From positions 5,996,644-6,060,643 of the forward strand of contig NW_002060943.1 in NCBI RefSeq assembly GCF_000150275.1: 64,000 nucleotides of DNA, read 5' to 3'. Below the pieces are notes generated by a model. It did not search any database, was not told where the DNA came from, and saw only the letters and a program-made list of their open reading frames with translations. The stretch is from Trichoplax adhaerens (lineage: Eukaryota > Placozoa > Uniplacotomia > Trichoplacea > Trichoplacidae). Below are positions 1 through 11,137 of the stretch, in pieces. The position numbers were made by a program, and so were the translations under genes. How positions within the stretch are numbered: the stretch's first letter is position 1; the number at the start of each line of letters is the position of its first letter.

Positions 1-843
1 GATCGTGAATGATGGATGCATTATTACGTATAAAAGAAGTACAGTACTGTACAATGTACATGGTCGTATGGCCAGAGACATTATGATTATCTGTGTAGTC
101 TGTGCAGTGCAGTTATTCTATCACAGTATTTGAAGATTAAGATTTTACAAACTATAAAATCGCTACTAGTAGACGACGACGTTGGTATTATTACTCCTGT
201 TGCGATAAAGGTTATGCGTAGTTGTATCAGGACATTATAGTACATCAATTAGATAACCGAACTTCGAGCGTACAGTTCGATCAGAAGGCCTTAGAGCTAG
301 ACTCCGCAGAGGGGTTAAATTACGATATCTTATGAACTACGAGTACTATGTATACAGTACTCTTTCGTAAGTTTTCTGCCTTAATCGTTAGTTGTAGCAA
401 CATTTTGTATACTCTCGTCATTCATGCTGTATTCTTCGTGTACGGTAGATTTTGTAGCAGCGAACTGTAAATGACTAGGTGTAACTGCGAACTGGTGATA
501 TAGAATGAGAGATTGTGTTTACTTAAATGTGCATCCGCAACTACTGCAAGAAAAATATTTTGTTGTGGACCACCTACGTAAAGTACAGTACGGCGGTGCA
601 TCTACGCTTACTCCCAATGTTTGCTTCCGTTGATCATTTTCTATGAACTTTACAGACGATACGTATCAGATCTATATAGATATAACACTGAGTGCCTTAC
701 TGTACTGTACAGTAATATGGTTCGGAAATTGTCTTACATTGTCTTCTTAAAGGATAAAAGTACTGCAATAATGAGTTTACTTAATAATACGGAACTCCTA
801 GATAAAAGATATTTTCAATCTTGATCACCGATGTTATTTTCAA
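1..843. other. Upstream non-coding sequence with short pentamer tracts
   Basis: No convincing exon. Short CAGTA/TACTG tracts occur near 40-60, 583-592 and 699-716. The region lies upstream of the PRAS40-like start codon at 844 and may hold its promoter, but I see no clear TATA box or other core element that I would defend. Confidence 0.5.
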
Positions 844-3800
844 ATGGCTTTACAGGAACATAAATTTCTAGTTCGGCAAAGAGCCGTTAAGGAATGGATC
901 ATATGTAGTTGCGTCAATTGCAATACAGATACACATGCAATTCACTCTCGCATTGGCTTAGATATGGTACTTGCCACTCGAGAATTACAGGTATGATATT
1001 ATTTGATGATAATTTGTAGCTAATAGAATAGGTAAAATGTAAACCTCTATCAACTACGAGATTGTTTAGCGCAACCAATATAGTACAAGACTGTGTTGAT
1101 CTCTGCGGCGAATTGTGAGCTTTTTTATTCAATTGAAAAGTAATGCTATCTGGTTGAAGTGTAAATGTATATTAAATGTTTGGAATTACCTAAATTAAAG
1201 TACACTGCTATCTCTCAAATTAAAAGTTGGGTCACTTTTACTAGATAAATAAAGTGAATACTTCTTTGGGTGTTGTACAAATTAAAAATTAACACGAAAC
1301 GAGTAATACTGCACTATTATGTTTAGGATTGTACCCGTACGAAACTTTTTCCTCATTTGCACTTTTTCATTTGCCTTTACTCTACTTATGATCCGAAATA
1401 TTGTTTTTTATTTATACTAGCCTTTCGATGAGGTCGCTGCCACAAAGTCGGATAAGATGAGATTTTGTCCGGCGTTTCGTATTAAAATTGGCCTTAGAAA
1501 CGGAACAGAACCAAACGGTAAGTTTGGAGTATATAGATTTAACGATTCTATGTGAAATTATTATTTTTCTTGTAATAAATCTCTCGTATACCCGTAAGTC
1601 CTTTCCCAGTCGTATAACACATGGTCTTTAAACTAACTAAAATGTTACGATAGGATTACATTTATCTTATAACTTATACCGCTATACATATAGCTCGCTA
1701 ACTATCTGCATCATACATTACAGTTGTCATTTACTATATTAATACCTGAAATAGTTAAACTTTTTACCAGTACGTTGTATTCGTATTTTGTGTACGGTCT
1801 ACAGTAGAAATAGGTATTGAGCACCTACTTAAAATAAAATATATTTGCACATGACCCAGAAACTATTAAAATAGGATTCAGTGGGTAGAGTTCTGCAAAT
1901 TCTCGATTAATGATGTAAAGATTAAATTTATAATTCTATTATTTACTGGATACGCATTAAATCGCATATTCTTACTCTTTTGTTATGACGTTTCAACTGT
2001 TCAGATTTATTATGGATAAGGACTAATAATGAAACTATATAGAGGACTGTAATTACAATAGTAAAGAATCTGCCATAGTAGTTATTTCGAATAATGCTTG
2101 CTTAATTTGCTTTAGCTTCTGATTACTTATGCGAGTAAAATGTTACGTACGAGAAACTTTTAAGATATCTACAGTATGTTACAGCATACTTATTCCGATT
2201 TAAATCAATTCGTATACTAGATAATTTAAGCAGAAAATTTTATGCACAGTATATACGAGTATATACATTATGTAAATTTTGGATCAGATTTATTGATATA
2301 GCTACAATATCGTATAATATTCAAGAATCGCGTCGGTAGTAGTAAAATAGTATTCGTATAGATAATCTTACCAAGTATTATTCACACATTATAGATTCAA
2401 GAGCTGTCCTTTTTGGAGAAAAAATTCGATCTGTATTCAATTCTATTGATAAAATTTCACAAAAGTACTTGGAAGTCGAGGAACATGCTATGAAGGAAAG
2501 AATCAAGTATGTAGTTGCAAATGCTATCGATAGACTTGTAGTGTAAAGTTATTACAATGATAGTATTTCGTAACTTGCAAGCATGCAAGTATTTAAACGT
2601 TGATATCTATAGATTTGCTCAAGTAATTGATAATTTACAAGCGATGCTATCTTATTGACTTATTAACTGTACATTGCAGCTCTTATATTGCAAAACAGAA
2701 AGCAGAATACACTGCATTGAAGGTGCTGATAAAAAGCCATGAAGCCTCTCTGCGAAAGTGAGAATTTAGTCATAGCTATTTCCTGAAAATTTATTAAGAG
2801 TTTTCTGTACAAACACTTACTAAACAAGTTCTTTACCGTAATTTTTCATTTTCATAGAGTTGTCATTAATGCCACTGGTGAAGATATTGAAAGCAATATT
2901 TCAGATGCAATGTTAGAAGATGATGGCGATGAGTTACCAGTAGCTGATGATATAACCGAAGACAATAGTCATAATCATCATAATATAGATAATATAGCCA
3001 ATCGATCTCAATGGAAGCAAAAAAAGCCTTGGAATGATGACAAAACTAGTTCCTATTTATCTCAGATGTCGAGGGTAAGAACTTTTGAGATTTTAGTGAC
3101 GGGTACGTTAGAATTTCTTATTTTACTATAAATTTCTACAGAGATCTGCCGGTCGTCAAAATAATGTACCTGAAATGAATACTAGTGGTTACCAGGACGA
3201 AGATCGTATGTTCATTTTTAAGATATTGATAAATAAATTTAACTGTAAACTAATTTCATGAATTTATAACAACTGTAGCTGATGCATTGTTTGCAATGGA
3301 TGAAGATGATACTACCATCGAAAAGCCTATGCAATGCGAATCGGATGATTTATCTAGCAACAGTAATAGCCATAGCGACGGTTTGTGGAGTCACTATAAA
3401 AGAGAGTTGTGATTTCAGAGAAATATTATGAAATTGAATCAGTAGCTTACTCATTCTATGTTCTTTTTTTACAGATAATAGTTTGTCCGAAGAAGTTGAA
3501 AATGTAGTTGTTGGGCTACCAGCTACTCGATTGCGTTCTATAAGCCGGCCTTGTGCGAATTCCTTGCCAATAAATATAGGTTTATTAGAACGCAGTCAGA
3601 AGAAGCCTATTGACATTGAAGTACGTAATAATGCAGTTATAGCTAAATATATTCTTAGTAACATAGCAGTCACTTTTGAAATATGAAGGCGATAGTGACC
3701 AATTTATCTATTTTTAGCCGTTACCAGAAAGGCATGATAATATAGCCGAAAGTATGAAGGCTATCGCAAATAGCATCAGTAAGAAAAGTACCGATATTTT

Positions 3801-3864
3801 TGGGGAATTACCACGAAATCGCGTCAATACCTTCAGCAAATACGACAAATACGATTATAAATAA
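844..3864 (+). CDS. AKT1S1: PRAS40 (AKT1S1/Lobe) homologue, mTORC1 substrate and inhibitor, nine exons
   Basis: Proposed exons are 844-990, 1421-1517, 2395-2506, 2680-2757, 2858-3074, 3142-3205, 3279-3380, 3475-3620 and 3718-3864. All have GT-AG borders and compatible phases, giving about 369 residues (human PRAS40 has 256). In the family, PRAS40 binds Raptor, inhibits mTORC1 and is relieved by Akt phosphorylation. The C-terminal half carries the family's landmarks in order: a TOS motif FAMDE (human FVMDE) followed by acidic sequence and CESDD; NSLSEE; CANSLPINI, matching the human segment around Ser183; NIAESMKAIA; and FGELPRNRVNT, matching FGDLPRPRLNT with the Akt site Thr246. The N-terminal exons (starting MALQEHKF) are less similar and are placed by phase continuity. 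The stop codon overlaps an AATAAA at 3860-3865. Identity of the C-terminal half is strong; the first two exons are less certain. Confidence 0.85.
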
Positions 3865-5716
3865 AATATTTGAAAGTGAATATAAACTAATTCTTATTCT
3901 ATTATGCAGCGTACTCTAGCAATTCTTTTGTTGATTTACACTTAGAGCATCAAATTAATGATAGCTTTAAATTTCGTCGATGAAGATTTGATGGATTGTA
4001 CGTATGCACGGGTCACCATTTGATCAATAAATTCGTGATGGGATTTGACGGATTGTGTGCACATAATGTAGATTGACAGAAATGTTCATGGATGGATAGA
4101 AATCATTTGATCATAATATTAGTATAATGTTATATGTGCTTTTTGCTACTTCTAATGGAAATACTTGATGAAGATTATTATTTTAATTTAACCGTGTGAC
4201 ACTTCAGGCTTTGCTAGATATATCACAGTAGGTTGGTAACACAAATAAATACTCGATTTCATTGTGATTGTGGTAATTCCAGGATTTATCGAATTGTATG
4301 TGCTGTGATATTGCATATGTATGAAGCGTTTTATCTAATTTATATGTACGAACCTTGTGTAGACCATGATGGGATTGCTATGTATGTTAATGCAATTTAG
4401 ACAAGTTATGCATGAGCATGATAATCTAAAAGAATTTACGCAAACTTTGACAACTGCATTTTATAAATGGAAAAATATTATCACAAATTAAATTAAATAA
4501 ATCTAAATTATACTTCTGCACTTTTATGATTTATCCTGATAATACTGTTTGTGAGAAATAGTTCAGGAAACTAATTATCAAATTTGAATTAGCTCGTATC
4601 GGGTTTTCATGTTTCATAATATTTATACTCTATCTCCTGCATTCTGCTGTACCTAGTATACAGGATTGCTTATCTGCATTAGTAACGTACTGTACTGTAC
4701 GTGATTATACGATTGATGGTCAATCCGATACCAGTAGATGGTGTTATTGAATTAATGTACTTTAATAATACTGTAGTTGCTAATCGTTTAGAGTAACAGT
4801 TTGAAATTTCGGAGACTGAGAAATAGTTAAATTTGGGATGCAGTATCGGACACTCTCCGAGATCTTTGTGCAACTATGTACAACGAGTCCTCGAGCTCGT
4901 ATTGAGGCGTACAGCAAGTACGCGACAACACAACAATTACAATAGTGTGAAGAAAATAGAAATGAAGTATTGCGTGGCAGAATTAGCTTTCTCTTCATAT
5001 TACTTATTCCGCATGTGAAACTATACTTCACGATTATACGCGTATGGAAGTCAAAGACGTCTCAATCCATTGTTTCGTAGCTTTACTTCGCTGATGATTA
5101 GCTGTAAATTGTGAATTTGATTTTTCAATTCAATGTCTGTACAGACTATCAATGCAATAGTAATAGTAATACGAAGTAAGAATGGTGATAAGATATCAGA
5201 TCAATGTAAAGGTCTAGGTATGTATGCTAAATAACATTTAAGGTTTGTAAAATAGCTGTATGTTGTATATAGTGAACAGTCGATGTGCTAACTGTACTGC
5301 ACATTATACTGTAGTACGATCATGGTGGTTGTGTAATACTGTACTGTATATTGTATAATGGACACTTGTCCTGTACTGTACAATCCACTGAATCGCTCGA
5401 TACTGTCCAGCACTCTGTACAGCTGTTACTGTACTGTACTATGCACTGTACACTGTACAGTATACAGTACACTGTAACATACAGCACATGCGTAGTTGTA
5501 CTTTCGTTGCAAGTAGTGTCAGTCGCCTCTCCACGCTGAAGCAATCAATGCACCCATGGACAAATTCTGCCATCGGTGTGCAAAGCTGAGCTAAAAGATA
5601 GAGCAATCCCAAGATCATATTCTTTGACTATCTAGACAGAAACATTTTTCGATTTATATGTTAGATTACTGTGTGTAGCTGCTTCCCATTATCTCTTCGG
5701 TTAGTAGTAAGATAAA
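3865..5716. other. Intergenic region with pentamer palindrome cluster
   Basis: No exon with supportable similarity. Small open frames here lack splice or family support. A tract at about 4688-4705 and a dense cluster at about 5284-5475 consist of TACTG and CAGTA units switching orientation. The cluster ends about 240 bp before the RPA43 start codon, so it may lie in or beside that promoter. Confidence 0.6.
5284..5475. repeat. TACTG/CAGTA pentamer tract cluster upstream of RPA43
   Basis: Roughly 190 bp of interrupted TACTG repeats and their complement CAGTA. Strand switches create nested palindromes (e.g. ACTGTACAGTATACAGT near 5452-5468). Open frames exist across it on both strands only because the repeat lacks stops in some frames; they are not genes. 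Confidence 0.85.
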
Positions 5717-6792
5717 ATGGCTGACGAATGTGAGGAGACCAATGACTATCGAGTACATGCACCGGATTTTGGCGAAGCTAAAAAGTTATGCAATGGACAA
5801 TATACTTGCCTTAATGTTCAGCAACGGGTAGAAGAGATTTTACTCCCGTATCGCTTTTTAAGTAATGTTTACGATGGTATTACAGCTACATTGAAAGAGA
5901 AGAATTTAGTTTACTGCCATCAATTAGCAGGTGTAGTATTAGCATTTGGTAATGTCCATTTGTTGCAAGATCAAGCTAAAGTCGTGGATGAATTACCTGT
6001 GTTGGTGGTCAAAGTTCAAGTTGAGTATGTCGTTTTCAAGCCTACCGTAGGCAGTACATTGATTGGAGTTGTAACTAGGATTGGTGCCGATTATTTTGGT
6101 TTGTTGGTACATCAATGTATTAATGCCTCTATTCATCTTAAAAAGAAAAAGTTGATCGGCTTGCAACTGCAAGTAGGTAAAAATGTAGCATTTTTAGTCA
6201 AAACTGTTTATACTGAAGATGGACTCTTATCCATTGGTGGCAAGCTCCATCAAAGGTGATGTCAATAGTTCATAAATCATAGCTGTTGATTATAACTTAG
6301 TTTGATTAAGACCAATAAAAGAGATTTTCTCTTGTGGTCTATACACTTTGATCAAAAATTAGCACTTCAGTCTACATCAAAATGGGTGATGTTGTAGTTC
6401 TCGCTTGCTACAGTGTCAACAATTGAAGGATTGTAATGTACTCTAATTTCAGGCCTATTTCTCTTGAAATGCAATAGTTGTAGCAATTTCTCATACAGTA
6501 GTATCTCTACTTTGTAGGATATAACCGTTTCAATTCCTGCTTCTATGATATATAACAATACTAATGGGCTTATCCTTTCTATCTTAGTCATAAGACGGGA
6601 AGTATTCCTAATGAAGGAAATGTTCGAGATACTAAGGGAAAGACGACTGATTCCCCTTCGGAAATCATCATTTCTAATGGCGGTAATGACGATAACAGAA
6701 ACAACGGCAGTTTAAAGAGAAAGAAGGATAAGAAAAAAGATCAAGCTGGAAAGAAAGCTAAAAAGAAAATGAAGCTTGATAAGTCTAAGTAA
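5717..6792 (+). CDS. POLR1F: RNA polymerase I subunit RPA43 (POLR1F/TWISTNB)
   Basis: Two exons, 5717-6255 and 6588-6792, joined in phase 2, give about 247 residues (human protein about 338). RPA43 pairs with a small partner to form the stalk of RNA polymerase I and contacts the initiation factor RRN3 in the nucleolus. The N-terminal domain contains the family-like stretch QQRVEEILLPYRF, then GVVLAFGNV. A following OB/S1-like domain includes the GSTLIGVVTRIGADYFGLLV segment and INASI. The second exon encodes a tail rich in lysine (KRKKDKKKDQAGKKAKKK), as expected for a nucleolar protein. The ATG follows GATAAA with a plausible A at -3. The stop codon overlaps AATAAA at 6791-6796, so the 3' UTR may be very short. 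The gene is convergent with Twinkle. Confidence 0.87.
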
Positions 6793-7588
6793 TAAAGAAT
6801 AATAACACCACACTAACCAATAGCACCGATTATAACATTTTATATCGGTTCTATTTACGTTCAATATGAAATATGCGCTGTACAATTTATGCGAAAGTGG
6901 CTATCGAACATACTTTGGGATACAACTTATTACACTGTTATATATGTATATGAATAATTGCAAATTAATCAGATATAAAACTATCGGACGTTAGAAAGAA
7001 TCTAGAATCACAGTACAAGATCAGTCGATGATGTAAATATGGATTTTATTAAATTATCCTGTCATACACGTGTAATATAATAAACATATTCCTGTTAAGC
7101 TTTGTTGTGTGTCAGTGAGCTATTACCACATTTTCTAGATCATTAAAGGATTGCCAGTGATATACAGTTACAGTAGTACAAAATAGTTGCGAATCTAAAT
7201 GAAATATAATTTATTTTATAGTTATAATTCCGGTTGAACTCGAGTTATATATAATACTGGTACTAATGAGGCAGTTAATACGAATGATGTTATTTACGTT
7301 TTCATAAAATTTAAAATATTAACTTGATATCATTCACGCTTTCATTGAAAAATATTCAATATACAGTAGTTTTGTCCAGTTCTATAGTACAGTTCTGCAC
7401 ATTTTAATAGTAATATAATAAGCTAAGGAAAGTCATCCAGAATTATATAACCATACTTAACCAGGCAGACATGAATACAAAGGATCTAATGACAGACTTA
7501 ACAGTCATGATTTACGGCCAAAAAGGCAAGGAGATACGCATATCTTCAGATTATCTTCTAGATTAGATAATTTGTATTTTCCATATCA
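6793..7588. other. Convergent intergenic spacer between RPA43 and Twinkle
   Basis: AT-rich sequence between the two 3' ends. No exon recognised. Presumably holds both 3' UTRs. Confidence 0.6.
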
Positions 7589-10500
7589 TTAATTTTTGCC
7601 AGTTAGTTTCAGCTTTTTAACTTGCACACCTTTGACAACTTTTCTTGTTGGTTTTTTTGCATCCTGTAAAGACTTTTCTTCACCTGTTTCTGTTGTAGTA
7701 GTCTTTTTCGATGATTTTTTCGCATCCGGTGTCGACATTTCTTCACTAGCTATAGCAGCATCTAATGCCTTTGCCGTGAAGTTTTTAGATCGGGAACCCA
7801 TACATAAATTTTCCTTAGAAAACATGATCTTGTAGGAGCCCAAGTCACCGTCAAAGCGATTTTTTAATACCTAGACACAACGTCATTCCATTGTATTAAA
7901 TCTAATCTATTATATATTACCTTTCATTGAGAGGGAAGATATACACAACTATAGTTTTTACACATTCTGAAAATATCGTGCTGTTTAACCTGTATTGATT
8001 TTCCTTTGTATCGAATATTTTGTAAGATCATGACGTTATCAGCTTCCTGACTGGCTTTCGCTGATCCACCGATGGACGCCATTTGCAAATCTGTGTCGTC
8101 ATTTTCCTAGTAGTTATTGAGTACATATTCTTACTATTCGCAATTCAACTAAATGTAATTCCAGATATTCTAGATGAATACATATGAAACATATAATAAC
8201 TAGCTAATGGTACCTTACGCGGATGAACTACTAGAGTTACATGCACATTTTTTTCCGAGGCAAATCTTCGGAACAAACTTAAGGCTAAATTTTGTTGTCT
8301 GAATGCGAAGTCATCTCTATGGAATAACATTATCTTATAGTTAGTTCATTTCACAATATCAAATTCCAGTATAATAATAAAATTATACTCGTTGATCTAA
8401 GAATTTTAATCACAACATACCTGGTATCAACATTCAGTAAAAACTGTAAGTTATCTACTATAATATGTTCAATGTCGAAGATATAAGCGGCGTGCTCCAT
8501 AGTCTATGTGATAAAATCGTAAAGTCATTTCGAATGCATGATAGTGATAATATTCTGTCATCATCCACTTACTTGAATGACGCGCTTAATATCCTGGGAG
8601 CCGTAGAAATGCATGAAATACAGCGGTAATTTTTCAAACTGTGTAGCGTACTTTTCGAACTTACCTAATTTGTTTTTTTCCTCGAAATTTATACTGCGTA
8701 TTTATATTTTAAAAGAGAGATAAAATAACTTGTTAAAATCTTAACTCTCTAACGGTATTCGGCGTTTACAGTCATGTTGTTACCCTGAAAACTGCCGCAT
8801 CATGGTCTTCATAATCCGTACATTACGAATTTCGAAACTTCCAAATAATGTATTGACCTATAAGCAAGTCATAAATACAGTATATTTAATAACATGGACA
8901 CAAGTAATTGATTTATTTGTAATGACTATTAATTATTACAATACCCCTTGATTGCACAGGTCTATTGAAATCTCGCTGATAAAAGTAGTTTTACCAGAAC
9001 CAGTAGGCCCAGTAAAAATTGTCATTTCCCCTCTTCTATGGCCTTTCAGGATTTTCGTTAGTTCAGGATGGCGCTGCCACTGTTATGAGAGAATATAATG
9101 TACTTTTATTACTTGCTACTGTATCAATTAGATATCGATGCATTACTTATTTCCAAGGACAACACCTATGTGAGATATACAGTGTAGTAGCTACTGTGCT
9201 AAAAGTTAAATGCAATCGTAATCTAGATAATGATGCAAGATATAACTACACAACTTACTGGTACACCGATAATTTGTTCCCTATTAGCGAATTCATTATA
9301 TACATCTTGTCTTAACTATAATTCAAGAAATGCCTCATTAAATACAGAGATTATAATATTTCATTCGCTTGGGTAATAAAAATGCTGTATAATGTACAAT
9401 TTCGATACAATATCGATACTAACATCAGTAAAGGTCACAATTCGATTATGTGCTACGACATGAGCGGAATTTAAAACTTTCTTCAAGTCCACTCCCTAGT
9501 ATGTAAGAATGAAGGTATATTAATATTCTAAGAAATCAGTTGAATTGTGAAGATGCAAAAATACCTCTTACCCGATTTAAAGCTTCCAATGCTGTCGGAA
9601 ATTCACCTTTTAAGGTAGATCTGTTATATAACACAAACTACAGGTAAGACATGAGTCTAACTTGTACTTTATTTAGAGCGATGAATTAGCTGACGTACGG
9701 TAAAAAATAGCAACGTTCTCTTTGCAATTTATTGGCAAATTGCAATTCCATACGTTTATCTTTGACCGAATTGCCAAGCCAAATAGTAATACGCTTAAAT
9801 TGTTCGAATAGTGGAACAAGATCAACAGGTAGAAGAACGTTTCCGTTAGGTAAGGATACCGCCGGTACTCCAGTGCCTTGATTAATGGCCATGGCATCAA
9901 ATTCATTTGCAGTTAATACCACCTAAGAATTAGTTTCATTATCGTCAGTATTTAGGAAACGCGACTCAACAAAGCTACTCAAAGCTACTATACACTGATG
10001 ATGTAACTAAATATTACTTCGTCATTCTCTTTTTGTATATTATCATAGCCAAAGAGTCCAACAGTAGAAGTTCTAGAGATTTAATGTTTTAGAGTGAGAC
10101 TAATACAGTTTACTTTAGAAAGCTGGTACAAATTATGTAAAATGTTATTATCGGGTTAATAGCTACTTTGCAAGAGTCTCCAAAGACGAAACGTCTGTCC
10201 TTTCAGGTAGTAACACTTTAATTCCACATACTGTATTAGAAAAGTCAAACCAGGGACAAAGGAAGTAATATTGTTCTTCATCCGCTGATGATAGCTTCAA
10301 GATTTCCATGTAACAAATTAGAGCGATAAAGACTGCATGATCATCACGCTTACAGCACCTCATACGGATCATTATAGCTTATTAGTGATGGCAAATACCT
10401 TCAATTTTTTGACTCGAAGCTGAAATTTCTTGCAGTAATCTTCTTGTAGGCTCTAATAGTGTAATAAAATAACATTCATTCGATACCTTCAATGCGTACA

Positions 10501-11137
10501 TTATAACTATATTGCCCAAGTCGACCTGAATGCCGTATTTCTTGACTATTTGCTCCTTAATATCCTTTTCACACTCCTCAAACGGAGTACAGGTCTCCCA
10601 TTCTGATGTCATATCCTCTGTTTTACTGACTTTTACTTCACTTTCATTAACCTTTTTTTTTCCGCTATACCAATCTACAATTATAATTATGAATGATAGA
10701 ACAATTTATTTGTCACCAATTGATCGCCAAATAATTAATGCGTGAATCATGGATACATCTAAGCGTGCAATAGTCTAAAATATTCATTTAGATGAACCTC
10801 TAGTATCTTGCCATTCGCCTCTTTTTTCGCATCTCTTGCATATTAACGAACCAGTTACTTTGTTAATATATACGCATTTTTCGTTGCTGCCAGCATGCTC
10901 ACATACTTTAGGACAAGTTGTAATGATGGTAGCGTGGCCTTTATCATATGGTACCTTATATTTAGTAAGGATATCCACTACACTATCTTTATTAGGAATA
11001 TTTTTGGTTGAAAAGGAGATCTGATGTTGGTAACGTTTCTGTTGTGCATTTGCATGACCTCTTGAGGCAAATTCATCCGTTGTATTTCCAGCTCTCACTT
11101 TATGATTTGCTTGTATACGAATCCATAGGTCTACCAT
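7589..11137 (-). CDS. TWNK: Mitochondrial replicative DNA helicase Twinkle, about 15 exons
   Basis: Proposed exons, 5' to 3' on the minus strand: 11137-10798, 10674-about 10399, a third exon ending 10167, 10072-10018, 9922-9699, 9620-9572, 9495-9424, 9315-9259, 9079-8945, 8857-8784, 8693-8573, 8503-8421, 8316-8214, 8106-7990, 7870-7589. All resolved junctions keep phase. Twinkle is the T7 gp4-like hexameric helicase at the mtDNA fork. Visible motifs: an N-terminal zinc-ribbon-like segment (CPKVC then CKRC); the degenerate TOPRIM strand [16 protein letters not shown]; linker [13 protein letters not shown]; Walker [23 protein letters not shown]; Walker B region [32 protein letters not shown]; and the KNRFDGDLG arginine-finger region. 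The tail is lysine- and threonine-rich, as in other animals. The 10400-10320 junction is ambiguous: one 60-odd-bp intron or two short ones. No strong mitochondrial presequence is evident before residue 1, so an upstream exon is possible. Confidence 0.9.

Noticed and set aside
5320-5544. Overlapping open frames on both strands through the 5.3-5.5 kb repeat
   Set aside because: They consist of translated TACTG/CAGTA repeats (Tyr-Cys-Thr-Val-like low-complexity sequence) and start at repeat units. They have no splice or family support.
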